Source: Atlantibacter subterraneus (GTDB lineage Bacteria > Pseudomonadota > Gammaproteobacteria > Enterobacterales > Enterobacteriaceae). From it: a stretch of 64,000 nt of DNA. Location of the stretch: the NCBI RefSeq assembly GCF_027853245.1, contig NZ_JAPTZM010000003.1, one strand, 5' to 3'. The translations under genes were made by a program, and so were the position numbers. Below are positions 8,529-16,926 of the stretch, piece after piece (position 1 is the first letter of the stretch; every line of letters begins with the position of its first letter). Below the pieces are notes generated by a model. It searched no databases and had not been told where the DNA came from. It saw nothing but the letters and a program-made list of their open reading frames with translations.

Positions 8529-8604
8529 GCCGATATAGCTCAGTTGGTAGAGCAGCGCATTCGTAATGCGAAGGTCGTAGGTTCGACTCCTATTATCGGC
8601 ACCA
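8529..8604 (+). tRNA. thrW: tRNA-Thr (anticodon CGU)
   Basis: A 76-base cloverleaf: acceptor GCCGATA pairs with TATCGGC, the CCA is encoded, and anticodon CGT lies at 8562-8564 in loop TTCGTAA. From memory it matches E. coli thrW, which likewise lies downstream of proBA. In E. coli K-12 the 3' end of thrW is the attachment site of the CP4-6 prophage. Here an integrase gene starts 164 bases downstream, so the same site has been used. Confidence 0.97.
8582..8604 (+). other. attL: thrW 3' end, left junction of the island
   Basis: The last 23 bases of thrW (the T-loop side and acceptor 3' strand) recur in degenerate form at 54935-54955. The integrase gene begins just inside. tRNA 3' ends are the usual target of P4-type integrases, and the tRNA remains intact on this side, as expected for attL. 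Confidence 0.7.
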
Positions 8605-8718
8605 TTTCAAACTCTTCCCAAGTCTACCGAAATCAACTTAAAGCCCGTATAATGTGGTATCTAGCCCGTATTTTATCTCCTGTTATCAACTGGACTCAAC
8701 CGGAATCAAGTTACAGTT

Positions 8719-8766
8719 GGGGGCATAAGTGGGGGCATTCTGTGTTCGGTCCAGGGAGATGCCCCC
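8719..8766 (+). repeat. GGGGGCA arm-type repeats at the left end
   Basis: Two direct copies of GGGGGCA at 8719-8725 and 8731-8737 (12-bp period) are followed by an inverted copy (TGCCCCC, 8760-8766) touching the integrase start codon. The same pair with the same 12-bp period occurs at 54859-54877 beside the right junction. These are probably integrase arm-binding sites, and the inverted copy could allow integrase autorepression. The role is inferred. Confidence 0.6.
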
Positions 8767-8767
8767 A

Positions 8768-9982
8768 ATGAAGCTAAATGCGCGACAGGTAGATGCAGCT
8801 AAACCCAGAGAGAAAGCCTATAAGCTGGCAGATGGTGCTGGTTTGTATCTTGAAGTCGTTCCCTCTGGTTCCCGATACTGGCGGATGAAATATCGCTTCA
8901 ATGGGAAAGAGAAGCGTATGGCTTTTGGGGTCTATCCGGCAGTGTCCCTTGCACAAGCGAGGGCACTGCGTGATGAAGCCAAGAAAAAGCTGGCCGAGGG
9001 TATCGATCCATCATTTGCCAAGAAAGAAGAAAAGCTGGTTCGGGATGTGCAGCTCAATAATACGTTTCAGACTGTGGCGCTTGAATGGCATGGAACGAAG
9101 GTAAGCCGGTGGTCAGAAGGTTATGCCTCCGACATTATTGAAGCTTTCAATAAAGATATTTTTCCCTATATCGGCCAGCAGCCGGTGAATGAAATCAAAC
9201 CGCTGATTCTGCTGAATGTGCTGCGTCGAATGGAAAGCCGTGGTGCGACAGAGAAGGCTAAGAAGGTTCGCCAGCGCTGCAGTGAAGTTTTTCGTTATGC
9301 CATCGTTACTGGACGCGCGGAATACAATCCTGCTGCAGATCTAACCAGTGCGATGTCAGGGCATGAATCGAAACATTACCCCTTCCTTACCGTTGAGGAG
9401 TTACCAGACTTCTTTAAAGCCCTATCCAGCTATACAGGAAGCCCGCTAGTTGTTCTTGCCGCTCGGCTACTGATCCTTACGGGAGTTCGCACCGGCGAGC
9501 TTCGAGGTGCTTTCTGGAGTGAGTTTGATCTTGAAAAATCGGTGTGGGAAATACCTGCAGAGCGTATGAAGATGAAACGGCCTCATCTGGTGCCCCTCTC
9601 TACCCAAGCGCTGGAAATCGTACAGCAACTCAAAGAGATGTCTGGACAATATCCCCTAGTGTTTCCTGGGAGGAATGACCCCCGCAAAACAATGAGCGAA
9701 GCGAGTATTAATCAGGTGTTTAAGCGGATTGGATACACGGGGAGGGTCACGGGGCATGGTTTCCGCCACACGATGAGTACGATTTTGCATGAGGAAGGGT
9801 TCAATACGGCATGGATTGAAACCCAGCTTGCACATGTCGATAAGAATGCGATTCGTGGAACGTATAACCATGCGTTGTATCTGGAAGGAAGAAGGAAGAT
9901 GATGCAGTGGTACGGGGATAATATAGATAAGTTAGAGCATGATAAAGTTCACCAAGTCATCAACAGAGGCTGGCAAGCGTAA
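8768..9982 (+). CDS. P4-type tyrosine integrase of the thrW island
   Basis: 404 residues from ATG 8768 (MKLNARQVDAAKPREKAY). The N-terminal DUF4102 arm-binding domain (YKLADGAGLYLEVVPSGSRYW; RMAFGVYPAVSLAQAR) is followed by the catalytic domain. The first catalytic arginine is near residue 240 (LTGVRTGELRG), HGFRHT near residue 331, and the nucleophilic tyrosine near residue 366 (TYNHALY). It recombines the island at thrW. An in-frame ATG at 8759 is also possible. The gene looks intact, so excision may still be possible if attR works. Confidence 0.95.
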   Translation: MKLNARQVDAAKPREKAYKLADGAGLYLEVVPSGSRYWRMKYRFNGKEKRMAFGVYPAVSLAQARALRDEAKKKLAEGIDPSFAKKEEKLVRDVQLNNTFQTVALEWHGTKVSRWSEGYASDIIEAFNKDIFPYIGQQPVNEIKPLILLNVLRRMESRGATEKAKKVRQRCSEVFRYAIVTGRAEYNPAADLTSAMSGHESKHYPFLTVEELPDFFKALSSYTGSPLVVLAARLLILTGVRTGELRGAFWSEFDLEKSVWEIPAERMKMKRPHLVPLSTQALEIVQQLKEMSGQYPLVFPGRNDPRKTMSEASINQVFKRIGYTGRVTGHGFRHTMSTILHEEGFNTAWIETQLAHVDKNAIRGTYNHALYLEGRRKMMQWYGDNIDKLEHDKVHQVINRGWQA

Positions 9983-10319
9983 ACATTAAGAGTCCATTTT
10001 TAATCTGGCCCTTAAGGTAGGGCCATAGCACAGCATACACCATAAAAATATAACATAATCAATTAGTTAATATTTTTTTTGTGAAAGCGCTAAGGTAGTA
10101 TTACTTCTCTGATAACTCGTAAAAAATGGTGAAATTATAGAGCAATATCAACTTATTACGAAAATCAAGTACATTTAGTTGGTATGCTGAGTTATCATCA
10201 ATGTCATTATGTCTTTAGCTCATTTCATAAATATCAAAAACTAAAATTTTCTGAACTCTTTCAATAAAGCTTTTCATTAGGGATATAGAAATTTTTAGAT
10301 TTTAGGAGGGAGAAAGAGT
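9983..10319. other. AT-rich intergenic stretch before the defence operon
   Basis: 337 bases, strongly AT-rich and without a credible gene. It ends with a strong Shine-Dalgarno (AGGAGGGAG at 10304-10312) ahead of the ATG at 10320. It presumably holds the promoter of the ABC-3C operon, but I could not pick out a convincing -35/-10 pair. Confidence 0.5.
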
Positions 10320-10769
10320 ATGAGTAAAGCAGTGAACCATGCCGCAGAAGGAGCAGCACTTGGTTTTTACTACCAGTCACTCTATGCGCTTAAAGCAATA
10401 CTCGATAACAAACATGATGATGCCGCTCTTTGTCTTGAACGTTTAGATGACGTTGAGATTTCAGCCAATGGTGAAAATTTTTTAACTCAGTTAAAGCATT
10501 CTATTAAGCCAAATCCAGCCTCAGTAACTATATCATCTACATTGTTATGGAAAACATTTAAGGTTTGGATAGATCTTTTACCTAAATTAAATTTAGATGA
10601 AACAAAACTTCAATTAATCACTGTTGCACCAATAGGTAAAAAAAGTGAGTTGTTTGTTTTAACTCAAGAAAATTCTGACCGAGAATTATTATTATTAAAA
10701 CTTTCAGAGGAAGCTGCTCGAGTTAAAGAAGAGCATGAAAGATCATTAACTCAAAAAAAATGCCTGTAG
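10320..10769 (+). CDS. ABC-3C system nuclease subunit, N-terminal part (Cap4/DUF4297-like dsDNA nuclease domain)
   Basis: 149 residues read in frame before a stop. AAEGAALGFYYQSLYALKAIL is the typical opening of the DUF4297/Cap4-like restriction-endonuclease-fold nucleases of ABC three-component and related defence systems. The PD-(D/E)xK-type core is visible as D43/D44-x-E46 (ERLDDVEI) and Q57-x-K59 (LTQLKHS). The reading frame meets an A8 tract at 10753-10760 and stops 3 codons later, while the C-terminal domain continues in the -1 frame. Alone, this product would be a nuclease domain lacking its ABC-3C-specific tail. Very AT-rich compared with neighbours, indicating recent transfer. Confidence 0.8.
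   Translation: MSKAVNHAAEGAALGFYYQSLYALKAILDNKHDDAALCLERLDDVEISANGENFLTQLKHSIKPNPASVTISSTLLWKTFKVWIDLLPKLNLDETKLQLITVAPIGKKSELFVLTQENSDRELLLLKLSEEAARVKEEHERSLTQKKCL
10753..10760 (+). promoter_or_regulatory. A8 slippery tract, candidate -1 frameshift site
   Basis: Eight A residues read in the zero frame as caA-AAA-AAA-tgc, giving an A AAA AAA heptamer. Slipping back one base reads AAA-AAA-ATG-CCT and enters the 10760 frame, joining the nuclease and CTD halves into one protein of about 403 residues. A8 is also prone to transcriptional slippage, phase variation and sequencing indels; the sequence alone does not separate these. Confidence 0.6.
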
Positions 10770-11530
10770 CCCATGCACAGCGATATAATGAATGTAAATC
10801 TTTTTTAGAACTACAAAAAGAGATACAAAGACAATTCTTGAGTAAAATTGTTATATTTGAAAATGAAAAAAATATATCAAATATTAGTGAAGATATAGCT
10901 TGCAAATTAACAAATTTCCCCCCGCATAAACGTGAATTGATATGTCAAAAATTATTGGAGTGGTGGGATCTTCAAGTAATATTTTCTTTATGCGGCAAAA
11001 GAGAAAGGATTATATATAAACTTGAAGTCCAACAAAGATTATCAGAAATATCTGGTGAGCTTGAAAGGGATGAGCTAAGCGTCGATTTCGAAAATGCACT
11101 TTTGCCTAATGACTATAAGCCGCATTCAATGATTGTAAACCAAATAGAGCTTATCAAAGGAAGGAAAGTTGATATTTCACAAGCTACTCGTGAAGAGTGG
11201 AGAGCAAGATCTCAACGGCACAAATGGTGCATTGAAAGATTTGATATGGCGGCCAGAATAGATCAATACGATAGATTATTACTCGAAACATGGTCAGACA
11301 GGTATGAAAGAATGGCAGAGGAATGTGAAGATTGTGAAGGTCATCATAAAGAAGAGCAGGGTTATCAGTTGTTCCGATGGTCTTTTGACATGGCTCATAC
11401 CCAGATACGTTCTTTTGCACCTAACTGGAACGCTAGCTATTATGTACGTGGAACCTATCAATTATTATCTATAGATTTAAAAGTTGGGTGGCATCCTGAT
11501 TATAAAGGTTTATTAAGGGATGAAAAATGA
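10760..11530 (+). CDS. ABC-3C system subunit, C-terminal domain part (same gene as 10320 after -1 frame change)
   Basis: 256 residues in the -1 frame relative to the upstream nuclease part. It starts at an ATG embedded in the A8 tract with no Shine-Dalgarno of its own. The transition (VKEEHERSLTQKK then MPVAHAQRYNECKSFLELQ) reads as one continuous helical linker into an ABC-3C C-terminal domain ending with NASYYVRGTYQLLSIDLKVGWHPDY. In such systems this domain links the effector to the ATPase complex. It overlaps the middle component by 4 bases. It is most likely the second half of one polypeptide, produced by frameshifting, or the remains of a recently broken gene. Confidence 0.75.
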   Translation: MPVAHAQRYNECKSFLELQKEIQRQFLSKIVIFENEKNISNISEDIACKLTNFPPHKRELICQKLLEWWDLQVIFSLCGKRERIIYKLEVQQRLSEISGELERDELSVDFENALLPNDYKPHSMIVNQIELIKGRKVDISQATREEWRARSQRHKWCIERFDMAARIDQYDRLLLETWSDRYERMAEECEDCEGHHKEEQGYQLFRWSFDMAHTQIRSFAPNWNASYYVRGTYQLLSIDLKVGWHPDYKGLLRDEK

Positions 11531-11997
11531 TTGTAGCTCACGACATATATGCTGAGACAAATCCTGCTTTTTGCTCGTTTTTATTATCAGGATTTTGTGA
11601 ATTATATAATTCTTCCGTTGCTAAAAGGCCTGAAATTCCTCTAATTTATTTAGTTCTTCCTATCGTTTTATCAGAAGACTTAAATTCAACATTTTTAGGA
11701 TGTAATAGAAAGACTGGATTGCTTGTTTGGTTGGAGCGCAACCCGTCTGTTCTTAATGATTTAACTAAGCGGGTAAACTCTACATTAGGTATTACAACTG
11801 AAGCGATTAGGTTTGGATGTATTTCAAGCATATTGATTTTAAATGCTGATGGAACAATTGATGGAAAGAAAATAAACTTGAGTCGTTTAATTAAAAATAA
11901 TAGTCTCTCCTTAAAGAAAATAAGATTATTATCGTATTGGTTTTCTGAAATGGGATCTACAAGGGCTACTTTTGAAGCTATGGGACTTACGTTATGA
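11527..11997 (+). CDS. ABC-3C middle component
   Basis: 156 residues. The pattern (N-terminal short helix-rich segment with NPAFCSFLLSGFCELY, a central PLIYLVLPIVL strand, then MGSTRATFEAMGLTL at the end) and its position between a nuclease-CTD gene and a DUF3732-type ATPase identify the small middle component of ABC three-component systems. It is coupled to both neighbours by ATGA overlaps (11527-11530 and 11994-11997). Its molecular role is not established; it is thought to bridge ATPase and effector. No catalytic motif is visible. Confidence 0.75.
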   Translation: MIVAHDIYAETNPAFCSFLLSGFCELYNSSVAKRPEIPLIYLVLPIVLSEDLNSTFLGCNRKTGLLVWLERNPSVLNDLTKRVNSTLGITTEAIRFGCISSILILNADGTIDGKKINLSRLIKNNSLSLKKIRLLSYWFSEMGSTRATFEAMGLTL

Positions 11998-14003
11998 AGA
12001 GATGGAATATAGAAAGGATATTTTTTTTTGGAGTTGATGATCTATTTCGTGAGATTCAGCTTGATGTTGGAAAAGTTAATATCATTACTGGTGCTTCAGG
12101 AACAGGAAAATCTGCAATTATAAAAGCAATTGATTACTGTCTTGGATCTTCTTCATGTGAATTACCAGCTTATATTAAGCGCCACTGTATTGTTGTGGGA
12201 GTAAGATGGTCAAAAGGTAATGACCAATTAATTGTTTGCCGCCAAATTCCTCCGGTGGGTAAAAAAACAAGTGATTGTATGTATATTACTTCGGGGCGTG
12301 ATCTTTCAATACCAAAGAATATTAAAGAACTTGAAGGGCGTACAACGGTATCTGCAGCAAAGGCTAGTTTAGAGCGTGCTTTTCAAATCGGAGATTTGGA
12401 AAACTCTTTAAAAGAAAATCGATATGCTACGGAGAAAGCTACAGTTCGGCATATTACACCATACATCTTTGTTACGAAAGAAGTTATAGATAGTGAAACT
12501 GTACTTCTTCATGGCTTAGATGATAATAAAAAATCTCAAGCAATTATTTCAACTCTTCCTTATTTTTTAGGGGTAAGTTCAGAGGCTTCGGTCACTGCTG
12601 AAAAACGGTTACGTCAGCTTCGAAAAATCCTTGAAATTGAAACTAGCAGAGAAGAAGCTCGTCGTTCAAAAGATAGCTTACTAAAACAACGTCTACGGGT
12701 TCTTTTGAATGAAGCTCATCAAATAGGATTGTTATCTGAGAGGAGTTTATTTGATGCAGACGAGTATGAACTTATTTCTATATTAAATAATATCATGACC
12801 GCTTCTCGTGATGACTTAAGTTATCCAGATGGAAGTAAACTTTCAGAATTGCATGAAGTCCGAAAAAATATTCTACATGAGCTCAATCAAACCAAACGAA
12901 AAAAACGTGCGATGTTGATGACATTAAAAGAGTCTAAAGATTATCAATATGCCATTTCAAAACAGCACGAGAAGTTAAAGATAGCCGAGCATTTAAATTT
13001 GTTAGAAATCCCTTCACAATGCCCTATCTGTCAATCTGAAACTACGAAAGGTATCGAAGTTGCTCAAAAGATAAAACATTCACTTGAAGTTTTAAAAACT
13101 GAGAGCAGTGAGGTTGGAAGAATCAAGCCTCATCTTAATTTACAGATGGATAGTCTTTCTGAGGAAGAAATTAATCTAAGTTTAAAACTTCGGGAACTTG
13201 ATGCAACAATTGCATCAAAAATATCACAAATACAAGATGGAGAAAAATTAAATAATTTAGCTCAAGTTCATGCTTATTTTCGTGGAAAAGCCAGTTATTT
13301 CCTTGAGACTTTAGATGATAGATTATTACAACCAGCTAAAGACGTGAGTGGTTTGCAAGATGAGATATATAATTTAGAGTCTGTTGTTGATGCGGATAAC
13401 AGAAGGGTAAGATTACAAAGAGCAGAGAATTTGATTTCAAACTTTTCTAATCTAGCATTTCAAATGCTACCGAAAGAAGAACCCTGTACAAATGCTGAAA
13501 TATTATTCTCCTCCAGAGAGCCTAAAGTTAGTCTTGTAGAAAAAGGCCCTTATGGATCGATACTATCAATGGCTGATGTTGGGTCTGACCAAAATTACTT
13601 AGCTGTACACATAGCTTTATCGTTTGGTTTGCAACGTTATTTTTCAAAAGAAGAACGTCCCGTACCTGGTATACTGGTTTTAGATCAGTTGAGTAGACCC
13701 TATTTCTCTAATTCAACTGGAGGAATAAGAGTAAACATCAGTGATGATACAGATGATGAAATAAATGGTATCGATGAAACTGAAATTGACTCTAATGATG
13801 AAGATTTCCGAGCAATGAGAAAGCATATTGATTTCCTTTTTGAAGAGGTCAATAGGGAGGAAGGGCTACAGGTTATATTATTAGAGCATGCATATTTTGT
13901 AGATGACACTCGCTATGTTAAAGCAACTAAACAACGTTGGACTAGAGAGTCAGGAGAGGCCCTGATTCCGAAAAACTGGAAGCGGAGAGCTGATTATAAA
14001 TAG
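11994..14003 (+). CDS. ABC-3C / DUF3732-type SMC-like ATPase
   Basis: 669 residues. Walker A near residue 35 (GASGTGKSA), a long central coiled coil interrupted near residue 342 by CPIC (a Rad50-like zinc-hook motif), a signature-like segment (SMADVGSDQNYLAVHIAL) and Walker B (GILVLDQLS). This is the Rad50/SMC-like architecture of DUF3732 ATPases in defence islands. With the upstream genes it forms a complete ABC-3C operon, expected to sense foreign nucleoprotein and unleash the nuclease subunit. Codon use is very AT-rich. Assignment to a defence system is by family and context. Confidence 0.82.
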   Translation: MKRWNIERIFFFGVDDLFREIQLDVGKVNIITGASGTGKSAIIKAIDYCLGSSSCELPAYIKRHCIVVGVRWSKGNDQLIVCRQIPPVGKKTSDCMYITSGRDLSIPKNIKELEGRTTVSAAKASLERAFQIGDLENSLKENRYATEKATVRHITPYIFVTKEVIDSETVLLHGLDDNKKSQAIISTLPYFLGVSSEASVTAEKRLRQLRKILEIETSREEARRSKDSLLKQRLRVLLNEAHQIGLLSERSLFDADEYELISILNNIMTASRDDLSYPDGSKLSELHEVRKNILHELNQTKRKKRAMLMTLKESKDYQYAISKQHEKLKIAEHLNLLEIPSQCPICQSETTKGIEVAQKIKHSLEVLKTESSEVGRIKPHLNLQMDSLSEEEINLSLKLRELDATIASKISQIQDGEKLNNLAQVHAYFRGKASYFLETLDDRLLQPAKDVSGLQDEIYNLESVVDADNRRVRLQRAENLISNFSNLAFQMLPKEEPCTNAEILFSSREPKVSLVEKGPYGSILSMADVGSDQNYLAVHIALSFGLQRYFSKEERPVPGILVLDQLSRPYFSNSTGGIRVNISDDTDDEINGIDETEIDSNDEDFRAMRKHIDFLFEEVNREEGLQVILLEHAYFVDDTRYVKATKQRWTRESGEALIPKNWKRRADYK

Positions 14004-14044
14004 TAATGAAATTTAGTGAGTACAGTTATTACGATGGAAATAAA

Positions 14045-14079
14045 GGGTGTGTTGTATAATCTTACAACATCCCTTTTTT
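14045..14079 (+). terminator. terminator after the ABC-3C operon
   Basis: TGTTGTA / TACAACA plus an outer GGG/CCC pairing forms a bulged stem from 14045 to 14073, followed by six T residues. It lies 42 bases after the ATPase stop and fits a rho-independent terminator. Confidence 0.75.
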
Positions 14080-14174
14080 ATCTCGAATATACTTTTCTTT
14101 TATTATTTCCTTTACCTGTACAAAAATCCGCTGAAGATGCTACTTGGAGGAGCCTGTCCGTGCAGCAACATCCT

Positions 14175-14294
14175 CTATCCCGTATCGATTGCATCAATAA
14201 CGGCTCTTTCGCATTCAGCGGCATCAGACATCTGAAACACACCAAAACCCAGCAGGGGCATTTCAATCCCGTTGTTCAGTTTTACAGTTTGCAT
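14175..14294 (-). pseudogene. aldo/keto reductase remnant (first 39 codons)
   Basis: Read from ATG 14294 on the minus strand behind GAAGGA, the frame encodes MQTVKLNNGIEMPLLGFGVF and then AAECERAVIDAIDTG, the unmistakable N-terminus of an aldo/keto reductase (2,5-diketo-gluconate reductase type). Homology stops at a TAG where the family has TGYR. The remaining 230 or so residues are missing, so this is a truncated relic next to arsH. It probably marks a recombination end between the defence and arsenic modules. Confidence 0.75.
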
Positions 14295-14417
14295 GACGTT
14301 ATCCTTCAGCTGTTGTGTTGGAAAAGCATAACGCAAAGTGATTTATTCGATTAGGTGGGGTAATTAGCTAGGGTTTATTAGATGTGTTCATTAATTTCCA
14401 GCAGGTCTTACGGTCGG

Positions 14418-14439
14418 CTTTGTGCCAATAGCGGACGTT
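14418..14439 (+). repeat. module-border motif copy 1 (CTTTGTGCCA..AGCGGAC type)
   Basis: A CTTTGTGCCA block followed by a GCGGACGTT block, with CATGCAG 7 bases further on. Related copies in the same orientation lie at 18087, 32065 and 41106. This one separates the ABC-3C operon plus reductase remnant from the arsenic genes. Confidence 0.5.
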
Positions 14440-14477
14440 GTTAAGCTCATGCAGTATGGATTCACGAAGAACAGACG

Positions 14478-15176
14478 TTATATTTTGTCCTGATTGACAC
14501 GGGATGAAAGCTCCTGATGGCTCTCTTTTCGCTCGCTGTAACGATCCGCAAGATAACCGGTTTGTCCCTTAAGCAGCAGTGTGATTTTAAACAGCTCCTC
14601 GGCTACATCGACGATGCGGTCATACCATGACGAAGGTTTCATTCGGCCGTTTTCGTCGAACTCTTGCCATGCCCTGGCTACGGAAGACTGGTTGGGTATC
14701 GTAAACATCCGCATCCAGCGGCCCAGAATACGCATCTGGTTCACTGCATTGAAGGACTGGGAACCACCGCAGACCTGCATTACCGCAAGTGTTTTGCCCT
14801 GCGAAGGACGAACCGCGCCTTCACTTAAGGGTATCCAGTCAATCTGCGCCTTCATAACTGCGCTCATAGCCCCGTGCCGTTCCGGAGAACTCCACACCAT
14901 CCCGTCACACCATCTGACCAGACCGCGCAGCTCGGTGACTTTAGGGTGCATGTCCGGCGCATCATCCGGCAGGGGTAAACCGGAGGGGTTAAAGCGTTTT
15001 ACCTCCGCGCCCATCGCCGTCAGCAGGCGACCAGCTTCTTCCGCGGCAAAACGGCTGTAGGAGCGCTCTCTTACTGAGCCATACAGAATCAGAATCCGTG
15101 GTGGCTCCTGCAGGTGCAGACGTTCAGCGATGTGTTGATCAAAGCATTCGGTGTTCAGGGCAGGAAATTGTTCCAT
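14478..15176 (-). CDS. arsH: ArsH, NADPH-dependent FMN reductase for organoarsenicals
   Basis: 232 residues of the flavodoxin-like ArsH family: FMN-binding GSVRERSYSR near residue 33, the conserved SSPERHGAMSAVMKAQIDW block and the VCGGSQSFNAVNQMR segment. ArsH oxidises trivalent methylated arsenicals to less toxic pentavalent forms in the cytoplasm. It is divergent from arsR with the ArsR operator between them, so both directions should be derepressed by arsenite or antimonite. This layout is common on enterobacterial plasmids and islands. Confidence 0.93.
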   Translation of the reverse strand: MEQFPALNTECFDQHIAERLHLQEPPRILILYGSVRERSYSRFAAEEAGRLLTAMGAEVKRFNPSGLPLPDDAPDMHPKVTELRGLVRWCDGMVWSSPERHGAMSAVMKAQIDWIPLSEGAVRPSQGKTLAVMQVCGGSQSFNAVNQMRILGRWMRMFTIPNQSSVARAWQEFDENGRMKPSSWYDRIVDVAEELFKITLLLKGQTGYLADRYSERKESHQELSSRVNQDKI

Positions 15177-15213
15177 TTTTCTCCTCCGGACAGACCAGAT
15201 GATTTCAAAGTTA

Positions 15214-15237
15214 ATACATATGATTTACCATATGTAT
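15214..15237. promoter_or_regulatory. ArsR operator, arsH/arsRBC divergent promoter
   Basis: A perfect 9-bp inverted repeat (ATACATATG / CATATGTAT) separated by 6 bases lies 24 bp before the arsR start and 37 bp from the arsH start. ArsR/SmtB repressors bind AT-rich dyads of this type overlapping their own promoter. One operator here could control both transcription units. Confidence 0.75.
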
Positions 15238-15261
15238 ATTCTAAAGGGAATGGAGTGACAA

Positions 15262-15582
15262 ATGCTACAACCTGTTCAGCTTTTCAAAATCCTGTCGGAT
15301 AAAACACGGCTCACCATCGTCATGCTTCTCCGGGAGTCCGGTGAACTGTGCGTCTGCGATATCTGCGCGGCCACCTCTGAATCACAGCCAAAAATCTCGC
15401 GACATATGGCTATCCTTCGTGAGGCCGGGCTGGTACTTGACCGTCGTGAAGGCAAATGGATCCACTATCGTCTGTCACCCCACATACCAGCGTGGGCAGC
15501 TGAGACAATCACAACGTCCTGGCAGTGTATGCGGGAGGATGTGCGTGAATGGCTGGATAAATCAGCCTGCACCTCCTGCTGA
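15262..15582 (+). CDS. arsR: ArsR arsenite-responsive repressor
   Basis: 106-residue winged-helix ArsR/SmtB repressor. The metalloid site is the ELCVCDIC segment (Cys30, Cys32 and Cys35) in the DNA-recognition region, as in the E. coli/R773 type ArsR. The helix-turn-helix SESQPKISRHMAILREAGLV follows. It releases its operator on binding As(III) or Sb(III). First gene of arsRBC. Confidence 0.95.
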   Translation: MLQPVQLFKILSDKTRLTIVMLLRESGELCVCDICAATSESQPKISRHMAILREAGLVLDRREGKWIHYRLSPHIPAWAAETITTSWQCMREDVREWLDKSACTSC

Positions 15583-15624
15583 GGCAGGAAGATATTTACA
15601 TAATCATATATGATGGAGTCTGAG

Positions 15625-16914
15625 ATGCTTCTGGCAGGGAGTATATTTTTACTGACGCTGGTACTGGTGATCTGGCAACCCAGAGGCCTGAGTATTGGCT
15701 GGAGCGCGAGTATCGGGGCAGTGCTGGCGCTGGGAACCGGTGTCATCCATGTCGCTGATATTCCCGTTGTCTGGAATATCGTCTGGAACGCGACAACGGC
15801 ATTTATTGCGGTCATCATCATCAGCCTGCTGCTCGATGAGTCCGGCTTCTTTGAATGGGCCGCACTGCACGTCTCCCGCTGGGGTAACGGACGTGGCCGC
15901 CTGCTGTTCACCTGGATAGTCTTGCTCGGTGCCGCTGTTGCTGCGTTGTTTGCCAATGACGGCGCCGCGCTGATCCTGACGCCGATTGTGATTGCGATGC
16001 TGCTTGCGCTGGGGTTCAGCCAGGGCACGACACTGGCCTTTGTCATGGCTGCAGGGTTTATTGCAGATACGGCCAGCCTGCCGCTCATTGTGTCTAACCT
16101 GGTGAATATCGTCTCGGCGGACTTCTTCGGTCTGGGCTTTACGCAGTATGCTTCCGTTATGATCCCCGTGGATGCGGCAGCGATTGCGGCCACGCTGACC
16201 ATGCTGCATTTCTTCTTCCGCAGGGATATTCCGGCAACGTATGACGTTTCGCTGCTGAAGAAACCAGCCAGTGCGATCAAGGATCCGGCAACCTTCAGGG
16301 CGGGCTGGATTGTCCTGTTATTGCTGCTTGTCGGTTTCTTTGTTCTGGAGCCGCTGGGGATCCCGGTCAGTGCGATAGCGGCGGCTGGCGCAGCAGTGCT
16401 GTTTGTGGTGGCGAAAAGAGGCCATGCCATCAACACCGGGAAAGTTCTGCGCGGTGCGCCATGGCAGATCGTTATTTTCTCGCTGGGCATGTACCTCGTG
16501 GTCTATGGCCTGCGCAATGCAGGGCTCACGGAGTACCTGTCTGGTGTGCTGAATCAGCTGGCAGACAAGGGGTTATGGGCAGCGACGTTCGGCACCGGCT
16601 TCCTGACGGCATTTCTCTCATCAGTGATGAACAATATGCCGACGGTGCTGATTGGTGCGCTGTCGATTGACGGGAGTGCGGCGACTGGCGTCGTCAAAGA
16701 GGCAATGATTTATGCCAATGTGATTGGCTGCGATTTAGGCCCGAAAATCACCCCGATAGGCAGTCTGGCAACCCTGCTGTGGCTGCATGTGCTTGCCCGG
16801 AAAAATATGACGATCACTTGGGGATATTACTTCCGGACCGGCATTGTCATGACTGTGCCGGTGCTGTTTGTCACTCTGGCCGCTCTGGCGTGGCGGCTCT
16901 CTGTCACTTTGTAA
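15625..16914 (+). CDS. arsB: ArsB arsenite/antimonite efflux permease
   Basis: 429 residues from ATG 15625 (MLLAGSIFLLT), the usual length. About twelve membrane segments; the conserved FANDGAALILTPIV block and the second-half SSVMNNMPTVLIGALS block are the inverted helix-hairpin elements of this family. It extrudes As(III) and Sb(III) by proton antiport across the inner membrane; no arsA or arsD is present. An in-frame ATG at 15610 would overlap the Shine-Dalgarno region and is less likely. Confidence 0.96.
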   Translation: MLLAGSIFLLTLVLVIWQPRGLSIGWSASIGAVLALGTGVIHVADIPVVWNIVWNATTAFIAVIIISLLLDESGFFEWAALHVSRWGNGRGRLLFTWIVLLGAAVAALFANDGAALILTPIVIAMLLALGFSQGTTLAFVMAAGFIADTASLPLIVSNLVNIVSADFFGLGFTQYASVMIPVDAAAIAATLTMLHFFFRRDIPATYDVSLLKKPASAIKDPATFRAGWIVLLLLLVGFFVLEPLGIPVSAIAAAGAAVLFVVAKRGHAINTGKVLRGAPWQIVIFSLGMYLVVYGLRNAGLTEYLSGVLNQLADKGLWAATFGTGFLTAFLSSVMNNMPTVLIGALSIDGSAATGVVKEAMIYANVIGCDLGPKITPIGSLATLLWLHVLARKNMTITWGYYFRTGIVMTVPVLFVTLAALAWRLSVTL

Positions 16915-16926
16915 TGAGATACTGAT

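Noticed and set aside
15465..16490. Long minus-strand open frame across arsB
   Set aside because: It is antisense to a clear arsB gene, has low-complexity Ser/Ala/Thr-rich composition and no similarity to any family I know. It is a codon-bias shadow.
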